Below the pieces are notes generated by a model. That model had not been told where the DNA came from. It made no database searches and worked only from the letters and a program-made list of their open reading frames with translations. Below, piece after piece: positions 36,481 to 44,481 of a stretch of DNA of 64,000 nt (its first letter is position 1; every line of letters starts with the position of its first letter). Origin of the DNA: Microvirga pudoricolor (GTDB lineage: Bacteria > Pseudomonadota > Alphaproteobacteria > Rhizobiales > Beijerinckiaceae); NCBI RefSeq assembly GCF_016892705.1, contig NZ_JAFEMB010000001.1, positions 1,488,001 to 1,552,000 of the forward strand. Direction: 5' to 3'. The position numbers were made by a program, and so were the translations under genes.

Positions 36481-36683
36481 CACTCAGCCCCTCTGGTCAG
36501 CGTGGGGACAATCACCCGATGAATGAAGTGGTCTCCGCCCTTTGCCTCACCGGATGCCACGATGTCGGCCATACGAGCGTCACCGTCCTCGCCGTCCCGA
36601 AGGATGATCCGATGCCAGCTCCCGACGTCGCGGGGTGCAGCCTGCTCTAGCGCTTCCAATCGCCGCAAGGTTCGAGTGTTCAT
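36480..36683 (-). CDS. Small paralog array, member 2 (67 aa)
   Basis: MNTRTLRRLEALEQAAPRD, WHRIILRD and IVASGEAKGGDHFIHRV align with the other members. Its ATG overlaps the preceding stop by four bases. The conserved pieces are a basic N-terminal helix ending LExLE, one strand, and ASGxxKxGD. Confidence 0.6.
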   Translation of the reverse strand: MNTRTLRRLEALEQAAPRDVGSWHRIILRDGEDGDARMADIVASGEAKGGDHFIHRVIVPTLTRGAE

Positions 36684-36961
36684 CGCGAATGCTCCTCATC
36701 CATTTGCAAGACCCAATCGTCATGGCTCATCGACCATGGAATGGTCTGGGGCCCTTCGGCCTGGCGCTGCTCCACGGGAAGACCTTCGTTCTCATCGAAC
36801 ATGAAGTCCGATGCCTTGGCCTTTCCCGACGCGATGAGGGCTGACCTTTGCACCTGATAGTCGGCCGCATCACTGGCATAGATGAGGTGGTAATAGCCGA
36901 GAGAATGGACACCGCTTGCAGCCTCTAACCGCTCAACACGTTTCATTGATGCTCTGCTCAT
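36680..36961 (-). CDS. Small paralog array, member 1 (93 aa)
   Basis: MSRASMKRVERLEAASGV, YYHLIYASDAADY and LIASGKAKASDFMFDENEG align with members 2-4; the tail is longer and rich in Gln, Trp and acidic residues. Its ATG overlaps the stop of the truncated gene upstream by four bases. The series has kept intact frames although the genes before it are broken. Confidence 0.6.
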   Translation of the reverse strand: MSRASMKRVERLEAASGVHSLGYYHLIYASDAADYQVQRSALIASGKAKASDFMFDENEGLPVEQRQAEGPQTIPWSMSHDDWVLQMDEEHSR

Positions 36962-37218
36962 TTCGCCCCCTGTGCGGCCTCCAGTTTGTCGAGTCGTTGT
37001 TGGATTTCATGAAGCTCCACCGCCTTGGTGAAGCCGTCGACCAGCTTGGACAGCTCACCCGCCTCTGTCGGAGTAATGGTGCCTGAGGCGACCGCATCCA
37101 CGAGGGCGGAGCTGGCTTTCACTGCGTCAGCAGCCGTCTCCATCTTCGGCATAGCGAATTGAATGGGCCGATCCTTCCGAGCGGGCACAATCCGGTCCAT
37201 GCAGAGCCGAATACCCAA
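36958..37218 (-). pseudogene. C-terminal remnant of a DUF5681-like protein
   Basis: The frame reads LGIRLCMDRIVPARKDRP, then AADAVKASSALVDAVASG, TPTEAGELSKLVDGFTKAVE and LDKLEA. This is the C-terminal half of the DUF5681-type proteins found in alphaproteobacterial islands. The N-terminal half, with its usual Gly-rich start, is absent. Upstream DNA changes directly into a DUF927 fragment at about 37220, so a deletion joined the two. A TTG at 37218 could still give an 86-aa product. Confidence 0.65.
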
Positions 37219-38045
37219 GGGAGATCCAAAGCGGTTCTGGCCATCTCACCGGCCACGGCAATCAGAGCGAACCTATGCGCCACACGGTAGGCCTGGCCTC
37301 CCGTCTCACCTATCCCTGCGAGAAGATCCTGCTGCACACGGCTCACCCAGGTGCGGGCCGTCTCGGTCGAGGCGTCAACGTCCTTCGCCAGAGCTTCAAT
37401 GAAGTGCCGACCTGCTGCTCCGTAAAAATTCTGGGAGGCCGTCTTCGCTACCTTGGAAAAATCTGCAGGTGCAAAGCCCTTGGTGTCTTCGAAGAGGCCT
37501 AACCCCTTCCCGGCATCAGCAGGGACATCCACGAGGCGAATGAGCTGCCCAGCCTTGGCCCGCTTGCCGGTCTCGGCAATCTTGTCGCCCAGGCCGATCT
37601 CGCCGGACGACAACAGCATGATGCGCCATTCCGAGCGTGTCTTCACCTCAGCGTCACGAGTCGCCCTGCCCTTGCCCTGCCCATTCACCAGCAGGTAGGC
37701 CGTCGCGCCGGCTTCCTTCGCATCAAGCTCACCCAGCTCATCGAGGATATCCCATACGAACTTGCGTTCCTTTTCCGTCAGGTCGCCGGCATCCTTGCCC
37801 CGACACCACAAGGCCATTTCCCGCATGGTCATCGTCTCGGCTTTGGGCTCTGGCCTAGGCGGAGGCGAGTAGGTGGGAGGGCTTGCAGGCTGAAGAGCTT
37901 CCACGAGGGCGTGGAAGTCGAGACCGGCGCCCTTCAGCGTGCGATCGATGGCCCGGACGGTGGCAACGACCTCGCCGTCATGATCCGTCGAGAGCATCGG
38001 AATGAGCTTCGAGAGCTTCGGGGTGATGATGGTAAGATCAGCCAT
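37119..38045 (-). pseudogene. Chimeric remnant of replication genes (small island protein joined to DUF927 C-terminus)
   Basis: Residues 1 to about 98 (ADLTIITPKLSKLIPMLSTD to LTEKERKFV) belong to a small protein that usually precedes the replication gene. From ILDELGELDAKEAGATAYLL the frame becomes the C-terminal part of a DUF927 helicase/primase-like protein (NGQGKGRATRD, LVDVPADAGKGLGLFED, YRVAHRFALIAVAGEM). That part is cut at about 37225 and the last 35 residues are out-of-frame sequence. The Walker motifs are lost, so it cannot work as a helicase. Confidence 0.7.
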
Positions 38046-38160
38046 GACGCACATCCCGCAGCAGGCCCGACAGTTCAGCGATGGCGAGGGCCAAGGCGGG
38101 GCTGACATTGGCGCGGTGGGCGACATTGCGAACTGCATGGATGGCCAGCAGCTCGGTCTT
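38038..38160 (-). pseudogene. Remnant of a small conserved island ORF
   Basis: The minus strand reads KTELLAIHAVRNVAHRANV, then PALALAIAELSGLLRDVRHG, and stops inside the start of the following ORF (overlap ATGGCTGA). An in-frame TAG lies two codons before and no start codon is available, so the 5' end is lost. The phrase looks like a genuine conserved protein end. Confidence 0.5.
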
Positions 38161-38198
38161 TCCCTAGTTCGTGACATCCTCGAAGCGGAGGGTCGCGC

Positions 38199-38417
38199 AT
38201 GACCCGGGCGCAATATCAGAAGTGGCGGTTCTATGCCGAGAGCCTCATCCAACAGGCCATCGACATCCTCGACCAGCTCGACGGGGACGTGGACCTAGAG
38301 GATGGGTGGGATCTAGAACCCTCCCTTGCCTCCCCCGTTGGCGGCGACAGTCAGAACATCTGGTGTGCAGGATCCGACGATGACTGGGAGCAGACTGAAA
38401 CCCTGACTGCCGCATGA
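38199..38417 (+). CDS. Small acidic hypothetical protein
   Basis: A 72-aa protein with LDQLDGDVDLEDGWDLEPSL and CAGSDDDWEQ, motifs repeated in small proteins of many Rhizobiales. Strongly acidic and soluble. Function unknown. The BLUF gene follows. Confidence 0.6.
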   Translation: MTRAQYQKWRFYAESLIQQAIDILDQLDGDVDLEDGWDLEPSLASPVGGDSQNIWCAGSDDDWEQTETLTAA

Positions 38418-38477
38418 GTTGTGTTGCATCCTCTTAACCTGATATCAGCAGCCCAACTCAATCACGTAGAACATCTA

Positions 38478-38933
38478 ATGCATCTCCACTTCCCCGAAGA
38501 CCAAAAAGCTACGCCTCAAGTTTACCGGCTCATCTACCGTAGCCAGATGACCATTGAGGGTTCCCCCCGTGAGGTCGCGGAGGAGATCAGGCGTATTCTG
38601 ACTTGGTCACGAGAATGGAATCATCGGGCTGGAATTTCAGGAGCGTTGCTGTTCGACCTGCATCGCTTTGCGCAGGTGTTAGAAGGCCCTCCAGAGGCGG
38701 TCAAAAACCTATACGGTCATATCGCCTGCGACAGTCGGCATAGGCATATTACGCTTCTTCACCATGGCCCTGTTGCGAGCCGCCATTTCGACACATGGTC
38801 CATGGGCTTTGCTCGTACGAACGATGAGGCTGCTCTGGCCCATCCGGAGGATTTTCAGCGGACGGACGGGGAGAAGGCGGAAGATGTGCTGAAACTGCTC
38901 ATGTCTCTTCTTCGAGAACAACGCAACCACTAG
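38478..38933 (+). CDS. BLUF-domain blue-light photosensor
   Basis: A 151-aa protein with one BLUF domain that binds FAD. The key residues are visible: Tyr20 (YRLIYRS), Asn48 (SREWNHRAGISGALLFD) and Gln66 (RFAQVLEG), with Trp107/Met109 in TWSMGF. A helical C-terminal cap follows and no output domain, so it should signal by binding a partner. ATG 38478 is chosen; the frame extends to a TTG at 38421. The element carries several signalling proteins but no obvious partner next door. Confidence 0.88.
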   Translation: MHLHFPEDQKATPQVYRLIYRSQMTIEGSPREVAEEIRRILTWSREWNHRAGISGALLFDLHRFAQVLEGPPEAVKNLYGHIACDSRHRHITLLHHGPVASRHFDTWSMGFARTNDEAALAHPEDFQRTDGEKAEDVLKLLMSLLREQRNH

Positions 38934-38999
38934 GTCGGTAGACAAAAGGAAGCTGAGAGCGAGCGAGAGGGGCCGCCTCACAACCAAGGGGCAAACTCC

Positions 39000-39329
39000 A
39001 TGGAACGTCTATTGTCGCTCCTGCTGACACCGCAGGACGCGCCCAGCTCAGGTCCTATGCTGGCACGGCTTATGGCCTTCCTCTTCGAGCGCAAGCCCCT
39101 TCTGGCCAATGGCATCCTGTCTATAGCCGTGGCAGGACTCTATTACGGCGTGACGGTCGTGCGGGAGTGGTTGTTCTTCCTCCTCGTCGGGTCTGGCCTG
39201 CTGGGGTCAGCCTATCTGGCCTACAGAGTATCGCGACGGGTCTCACGGCGGGGCTGGCTTGATGCCGTGGTGCTGCTCGGTGGGCTCGGCGGCTTGATAT
39301 TGGCTGGAATGACCAAGGGCCGCCCATAG
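39000..39329 (+). CDS. Small integral membrane protein
   Basis: A 109-aa protein with about three helices (NGILSIAVAGLYYGVTVV; LFFLLVGSGLLGSAYLAY; DAVVLLGGLGGLILAG) and a basic R-V-S-R-R-V-S-R-R-G loop between the last two. No family is recognised. Confidence 0.55.
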   Translation: MERLLSLLLTPQDAPSSGPMLARLMAFLFERKPLLANGILSIAVAGLYYGVTVVREWLFFLLVGSGLLGSAYLAYRVSRRVSRRGWLDAVVLLGGLGGLILAGMTKGRP

Positions 39330-39346
39330 TCGGCTCAGGGCTCTTA

Positions 39347-39751
39347 TCAGCTGCTCGCGTTGATCTCCACGACATGCCCGTCCGGGTCTAGGACATAGAC
39401 CTGAGGGTAGCCTGCGGGACTATGGCGCTTGACCAAAAGCTTCCTCCCGCTTCCATCAGGGGCATTCTCAGCATAGCCGTGTCTAATCAAGTGATCGAGC
39501 GCGGCATCGAAGTTCTCGACCCGCAGAGCGAAGTGACAGTCGTTGTTGTCGATGCTCGCCTTAGTTCGGAAGGTAGCTTCAGGATGAACCGCGAGATGAA
39601 CCTGAGTGGAACCCATATCAAGCCAAGCGCCGTCCACCGGGAAGCTAGGCCGGGGCGCGGGCTTCAAGCCGAGGATGCCGCTGTAAGAGGCCAAGGACCG
39701 CTCTAGGTCTTGCGTCGCGATAGCAACATGATGAACAGCCCGAACAAGCAT
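39347..39751 (-). CDS. VOC-family (glyoxalase/dioxygenase superfamily) protein
   Basis: A 134-aa protein with paired beta-alpha-beta modules. HHVAIATQDLERSLASYS opens the first, TQVHLAV ends it, CHFALRVENFDAAL opens the second and DPDGHVVEIN closes it. His8, His53-region and Glu131 fit the metal site of the superfamily. The substrate is unknown; possible roles include detoxification or resistance. Confidence 0.85.
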   Translation of the reverse strand: MLVRAVHHVAIATQDLERSLASYSGILGLKPAPRPSFPVDGAWLDMGSTQVHLAVHPEATFRTKASIDNNDCHFALRVENFDAALDHLIRHGYAENAPDGSGRKLLVKRHSPAGYPQVYVLDPDGHVVEINASS

Positions 39752-39921
39752 CTGCCGCGCCTCCTGGAGGATATCACCCGCCTCATGGGACAGTGTAACC
39801 CATCCGAAGGCAGTCGAGGCATTGCAAATCGGTAGGCGCCGACTTTTTAGCCCCTTTTGTCGTCTTGCGGGCCGGACTCGCCTGAATCAGTATCCCCCAG
39901 CCAATCGCCGCGGGGGAAGCT

Positions 39922-40485
39922 ATGGGCCTCGAAGTCGTCAGCGAGAACAGCGAACGCGACATCCGAAGGAAAGAGGCCGAGCGGGAGGTCAAGTACTGCC
40001 TCAGGCAGCTCGCCGCCAACATCATGCGGATCTCCCGTGGCGGGGGCTCCATGGAAATCGGGCGCCAGAACGTGGCCCTAATCGAGGCGTTCGATCAGTA
40101 TTTCGAGGCCTATGGCCACTACCCATCTCTTCAGGACATGCGGGCTTGGCTCAGTCCAGACGCGGCACAGAAAGAGTACCGGCCTTGGACAGACAGACCT
40201 TATAACGACCCGGATGAAGTGCGGTGGCGAGAAACGGGCGAAACTGACTTCGGTGACGCCGTCGGCGTGATGCGGGATGGCGGGCTTCAGTTGGTAGCAT
40301 CGATGCTACTGGATCAGACCGCTCAGGCCTCCCAAGGCAAGAAGCAAATCCTGAGTGGCGTGCGGGAGCTTGAGCAGGCCAAGGAGAAGATGCAGGCTTA
40401 TCACAACCCACCTGCGACCAGCCCACAGAGGAAGGCCACGAAGCGAAAGGCGTTTAAGAAAGTGTCGAACCCCTGGGATGACTGA
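39922..40485 (+). CDS. Hypothetical protein
   Basis: A 187-aa soluble protein: a basic helical N-terminus (DIRRKEAEREVKYCLRQLAA), ALIEAFDQYFEAYGHYPSL in the middle, and a Lys-rich tail ending KKVSNPWDD. No family is recognised. It is followed by about 280 bases with no gene, where several GTTGAC and CAACATT repeats occur. Confidence 0.5.
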   Translation: MGLEVVSENSERDIRRKEAEREVKYCLRQLAANIMRISRGGGSMEIGRQNVALIEAFDQYFEAYGHYPSLQDMRAWLSPDAAQKEYRPWTDRPYNDPDEVRWRETGETDFGDAVGVMRDGGLQLVASMLLDQTAQASQGKKQILSGVRELEQAKEKMQAYHNPPATSPQRKATKRKAFKKVSNPWDD

Positions 40486-40766
40486 GGCTCGATACGTCCT
40501 TTGGGTTGAACTTGGCGTCCAGCGGCGCATTCTGGCGCCCTTCGAAGTCAACATTAGTCAACATTTCGGGCTCTAACCCATTGGAATCCCGTCCCAGAGG
40601 ATTGGCCCCGTCGAGGGCAAGCACCTGCGTCCGCCTGTTTAGGGTCAACAGCGGGTCCCTTGGAAATATGGGCTTTTGCGTCCGACCTGTTGACCTGATG
40701 TAGAGGTGATGTTGACCTCCTGTTTACATGGCCAGCTACACCAGGTTGTAGGTCTTCGTAAAAAGT

Positions 40767-41522
40767 CTACGCTAGGCGGACTGAGATGCCCCCATCCACA
40801 AGCATCGGGCTGCCCGTCATGAAGCTCGATCGGTCGGAGAGAAGAAACAGGGCCGCTTGAGCAATTTCATCGGCCGCTGCCATCCGCTTCATCGGATGCA
40901 GGTTCGCAATGAATTCAAGAACTGATGGATTGCCCTCCCCTCCCGCAGGAGTGATGGTGCCGCCTGGTAGCACCGCGTTGACTCGAATGCCCTCGGCTGC
41001 ATGGTCGGACGCAAGCGACTGCATGAGACCGACCATCCCAGCCTTTGATGCCGCATAGGCTCCCATCCCCGGCATGCCGCCATTGCTGAAGCCAACGAAC
41101 GATGAGGTAAACACGATGGAGCCGCCCCTCTGCTTCATCATCGGGATCTGGGCTTTGGCCGCCAGGAACGCGCTTGTGAGGTTGACTGAGATGACCTCGT
41201 TCCAGGCCTCGAACGTCATCTCTGCAACGGGCCTCAGCTCTCCGACTATGCCGGCATTGTTGAAAGCTCCGTCGAGGCCTCCAAACTCTTTGAGAGCAAG
41301 ATCAACGAGAGCGCCGGCATACCCTTTGTCTCTGACGTCTCCGGGAAGGCATACAGCCCGCCCACCGCTTTGGCCGATACGCGCAACAAGTGTCTCAAGT
41401 TCGCTTGCTCGACGCGCCCCTAAGACCACGTTCGCTCCCTCTGCGGCAAACAGGGCAGCGGCAGCAGCTCCAATACCACTGCTCGCTCCCGTCACGATGA
41501 TTGTTTTGTTGCTCAGTTCCAT
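40767..41522 (-). CDS. Short-chain dehydrogenase/reductase
   Basis: A 251-aa classical SDR. TGASSGIG (11-18) binds NAD(P), NNAG is present, Ser (FTSSF) and Y-x3-K (YAASKAG) form the active site, and VDGG ends the fold. Arg38 in LGARRASEL suggests NADPH. The substrate is unknown. Confidence 0.92.
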   Translation of the reverse strand: MELSNKTIIVTGASSGIGAAAAALFAAEGANVVLGARRASELETLVARIGQSGGRAVCLPGDVRDKGYAGALVDLALKEFGGLDGAFNNAGIVGELRPVAEMTFEAWNEVISVNLTSAFLAAKAQIPMMKQRGGSIVFTSSFVGFSNGGMPGMGAYAASKAGMVGLMQSLASDHAAEGIRVNAVLPGGTITPAGGEGNPSVLEFIANLHPMKRMAAADEIAQAALFLLSDRSSFMTGSPMLVDGGISVRLA

Positions 41523-41690
41523 CCAATGCCATCCTAATGTTTGGGATGGCTGGATTTACTGATCCACACGGAGGGCAGCGATCCGTTTCATGCGGTTGAA
41601 CTGAAATTCGTTGCCGACCCTGGAGAACCTTCTGTTCATCATCGGCTGCTAGAAGCGCAGCAGGCTGTGTTGCGTATCAAGCCTGAAGAG

Positions 41691-41724
41691 GCCTCGCCCG
41701 GATCTACCCCGGGCGGGGCTTTTT
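41691..41724 (+). terminator. Rho-independent terminator
   Basis: GCCTCGCCCGG and CCGGGCGGGGC pair (one G-T) and TTTTT follows. No clear plus-strand gene precedes it in the 268-base gap between two minus-strand genes, so it may end an unannotated short transcript from about 41530. Confidence 0.75.
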
Positions 41725-41790
41725 AGCTTCATGCTGACGTCGATTGGGGTGGGTAGATACGTCTCTTGAGGAAGCCGGCAGCAGTCACGT

Positions 41791-43260
41791 TCAATCCTCC
41801 CATCCGTCACTCCTGGCCTTGCTCGCAGTAGCGCTCAATCCGCCCTTGGCGGCGACCAGCACCAGTTCGGGCAGGCTGTTGACGTTAAGCCGATGCATCA
41901 CCCTTGACCGGTAGATCTCCACTGTCCGTGGACTTAGGTTCAGCTCCTGACCAATGCTCTTGTTGGTGCCCCCTGCGAGCAGGCCTTTGAGCACCGCAAG
42001 CTCGCGCTCGGGCAAGGCCCGAACTTGAGCCTTCGCCATCTCTTCCTCCTGATCCTTCGCATCCGCATCCCTCATCTGACCAGCTACGCTCGCCACTGCC
42101 AGGAGAATGTCCTTGGCCTCATAGGGGACAGTCACGAAGTCGGCGGCACCCGCTTTCATGGCTTTGACACCTATCATGGGATCACGTTCCATCTCCCCCA
42201 CGACAATGACCGGCAGATCTCTTCGCTGGGACTTGATCTCGTGTGGGATCGTCAGGCCACTCGAACCTGCGAGACGGATGTCACATACAACACAGCCTGG
42301 GGCTAGGACGGCCGCCGCCTCCAGGAAGCTGTCACTGGAAGCAAACCCGCGCACATTGTAGCCTGCATCACGCAGGATCTCCGCGAGGTCATCCGATGAG
42401 GTCTCGTTGCCAATGACATAGACTAAGGATCCGGAGACCTTGGTGACGTCCTGCAGAATGCCGCCGAGTTGCCGCACCCGACCCTGCTCATCGAGAATGG
42501 GAAAGAAGGTATCGCGCAGCCATCGGATCTGGTGGTTCGGCCGAATGATGCGATACTCTTCCGACCGAACCTCGCCCAAACTGACTTCGTCAATGGACTT
42601 TTGGATCCGCTCGCGGTCCTCGGGATGAATAGCGTCCAACCACTCGTCCTGGGTCGCTGGCGCCTTGATGAAAGGGCTCCGTCGTGGATCTGGGTTTGCT
42701 CCCAATTGGGTGACGGCCCGCGTTTTCAGGTCGAGCGTCCACAGGAGGTGGGTCGAGTGAGTCGCAAATTGCCGAAGCCGCTCCTCGCTTTCCCGCAGAC
42801 GAGCTTCGGCCTCCCGACGATCAGTCATATCTTGACCGACTTTGAGAAAGGTCGGCGGTTCGGTTCCGATACGCCGCAGAAGCCGTGTCCACCCATCGAG
42901 AAAGGCACGGCTGCCATCTTTACGAAGGTGCCAGCGCACATCAGGGGCCTGCCCGGTCTTCTCGGCCTCAGCCAACTCCTTCTCCGGCACGCCTTCAGCT
43001 CGGTCCTCTGGCGTGAACGTCATCGCGAATTTTTGGCCGACAGCCTCCTTGGCGCTCCATCCGAACACGGCCTCGGCGCCTGGCGACCAGGTCCGGATCT
43101 GCCCTTGCTGATCGATGGTGAAGATGGCGTAATCCAAGGCGCCCTCTAGGATGAGCCGATGCTGCTCCTCGCTCTGGTGCTGAGCCTCGGCCACTTCGCT
43201 CTGTTTGCGCGGTTCTGAGTTCGGCCTAAGCGGGATCTGTCTTGATTGGTCCTCAGGCAT
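41791..43260 (-). CDS. PAS-PAS-receiver-LuxR one-piece signalling regulator
   Basis: A 489-aa protein. PAS1 (about 38-155; ILEGALDYAIFTIDQQGQI) and PAS2 (165-285) are followed by a FixJ-like receiver (285-400) with the phospho-acceptor Asp in CVVCDIRLAG, then a LuxR helix-turn-helix (LPERELAVLKGLLAGG, SPRTVEIYRSRVMHRL). No kinase domain is present, so sensing and DNA binding share one chain and the phosphate must come from another kinase, perhaps the one at 44482. ATG 43260 is chosen over GTG 43266. Confidence 0.88.
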   Translation of the reverse strand: MPEDQSRQIPLRPNSEPRKQSEVAEAQHQSEEQHRLILEGALDYAIFTIDQQGQIRTWSPGAEAVFGWSAKEAVGQKFAMTFTPEDRAEGVPEKELAEAEKTGQAPDVRWHLRKDGSRAFLDGWTRLLRRIGTEPPTFLKVGQDMTDRREAEARLRESEERLRQFATHSTHLLWTLDLKTRAVTQLGANPDPRRSPFIKAPATQDEWLDAIHPEDRERIQKSIDEVSLGEVRSEEYRIIRPNHQIRWLRDTFFPILDEQGRVRQLGGILQDVTKVSGSLVYVIGNETSSDDLAEILRDAGYNVRGFASSDSFLEAAAVLAPGCVVCDIRLAGSSGLTIPHEIKSQRRDLPVIVVGEMERDPMIGVKAMKAGAADFVTVPYEAKDILLAVASVAGQMRDADAKDQEEEMAKAQVRALPERELAVLKGLLAGGTNKSIGQELNLSPRTVEIYRSRVMHRLNVNSLPELVLVAAKGGLSATASKARSDGWED

Positions 43261-43965
43261 GATCACTCTCTCGCCAGGCCCTAAGTTAACATGCAGAGGA
43301 GTAATCTATGACTTAGGATAAGTACGTAGCAAGAGTCTTATCGGCAGCGCTCTCATCACGCTGTTACCCTGTCTAGCTTAGAACCATTGCCACTCAACGC
43401 CAGACAACAATCAGAGAGTATTATTCAATGGTGATAGAACAGAAATTCAATATTCCTGCTTATCGTATACTACTTCTCTCATTACCGTTAGGTTTTAAAT
43501 CACAGTATTGAATTGTAGGGAAGGTGGGCGAGACGACTTCAAACTGAGAATTTAAAACTAAACCATTGAATACACTGGTTCTGGTTTGGTGATTGGACAG
43601 AGCATCGGTCAGGTCGCCGCTGTATCATTTCAATATTGAGCGTAGAGATTGGTGGCCCGTCGCCAGGTCTTTGCGGTTGAGGAAGCGGCTTGCGCGGATC
43701 GCCCCAGAGCTTGTCACGTTCCTCGATCCGGCCACACCTTATAATGATCGAGGCGAACCCTTGTGCCACAGGACTAGGCCCGAAGGCGAGATCACACCGA
43801 GACATCTATAAGACCGGCTTGTCCATTGTCGGCTTGTGGAAAGAGATTTGGCTGCAGGATGCAGTCGAAAGTCTCGGCAGCCCTCACCTACTGTCGAGCG
43901 ATTTAAGTGGGGTGAGCCTGGATAGAGAGGAGTGTCAGTGTAGGCACTGAACAAAGTAGCGCGTC
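43261..43965. other. 705-base region without a supported gene
   Basis: AT-rich near 43300-43560, where promoters for both flanking genes may lie. A plus-strand frame at 43593-43811 (TTG start, Arg-rich) has no family signal or ribosome site. Nothing else is seen. Confidence 0.5.
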
Positions 43966-44307
43966 ATGGAACCTTTCGGCCAGCAACAGTTATCTTCATA
44001 CCAGCGGTTCCTTGGTCGGCCGTTTCCCTTTTTGGCGCAAGACCGCGCTCGAAAGCTTTCGAGGCTTCGAGGAAGCGGCATGCCCTTGGGCGACGGCACC
44101 GGCAACACTTATCGCGTTCTGTTCCTTGGGCCTGACGGACGCTGCCTGGATATTTGGTCCTTTCAAAGCTCAACCGATGAAGCCGCTGTTGCAGAAGCGG
44201 TCAAGGTATCAAGTCATCGCGCAATCGAGCTTTGGCGAAAAGGTGTAAAGCTTTGGCCCTCTAACAAAACTGAATCTGAGAGCAAAACTGGCCCCACGAC
44301 CGCATAG
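43966..44307 (+). CDS. Hypothetical protein
   Basis: A 113-aa protein. Its second half, NTYRVLFLGPDGRCLDIWSF followed by AVAEAVKVSSHRAIELWR, resembles the short repeat-like proteins common in Rhizobiales that pair a beta-hairpin with a helix. The first half is not recognised. Function unknown. Confidence 0.5.
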   Translation: MEPFGQQQLSSYQRFLGRPFPFLAQDRARKLSRLRGSGMPLGDGTGNTYRVLFLGPDGRCLDIWSFQSSTDEAAVAEAVKVSSHRAIELWRKGVKLWPSNKTESESKTGPTTA

Positions 44308-44481
44308 GCCTGGTCACTTACCTACATTTGTCTCGACACAAACCCTGCAGCGAACTCAGCTATCGTCTCGATAAAAGGTCACACGTGATGCTTGACCACA
44401 GCACATGTTGTGCTGGCGCTATTCCCTCGGCTTCTAAGCACTTAGCTGTTAAGACTGGCATCCGCGAAGGGTGACCTGACA

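Noticed and set aside
41541..41726. 61-aa plus-strand ORF ending in the terminator
   Set aside because: TTG start without ribosome site, and its end is just the translated terminator hairpin. A short non-coding transcript is as likely.
43593..43811. 72-aa Arg-rich plus-strand ORF
   Set aside because: No ribosome site, no family signal, and a competing minus-strand frame of similar length.
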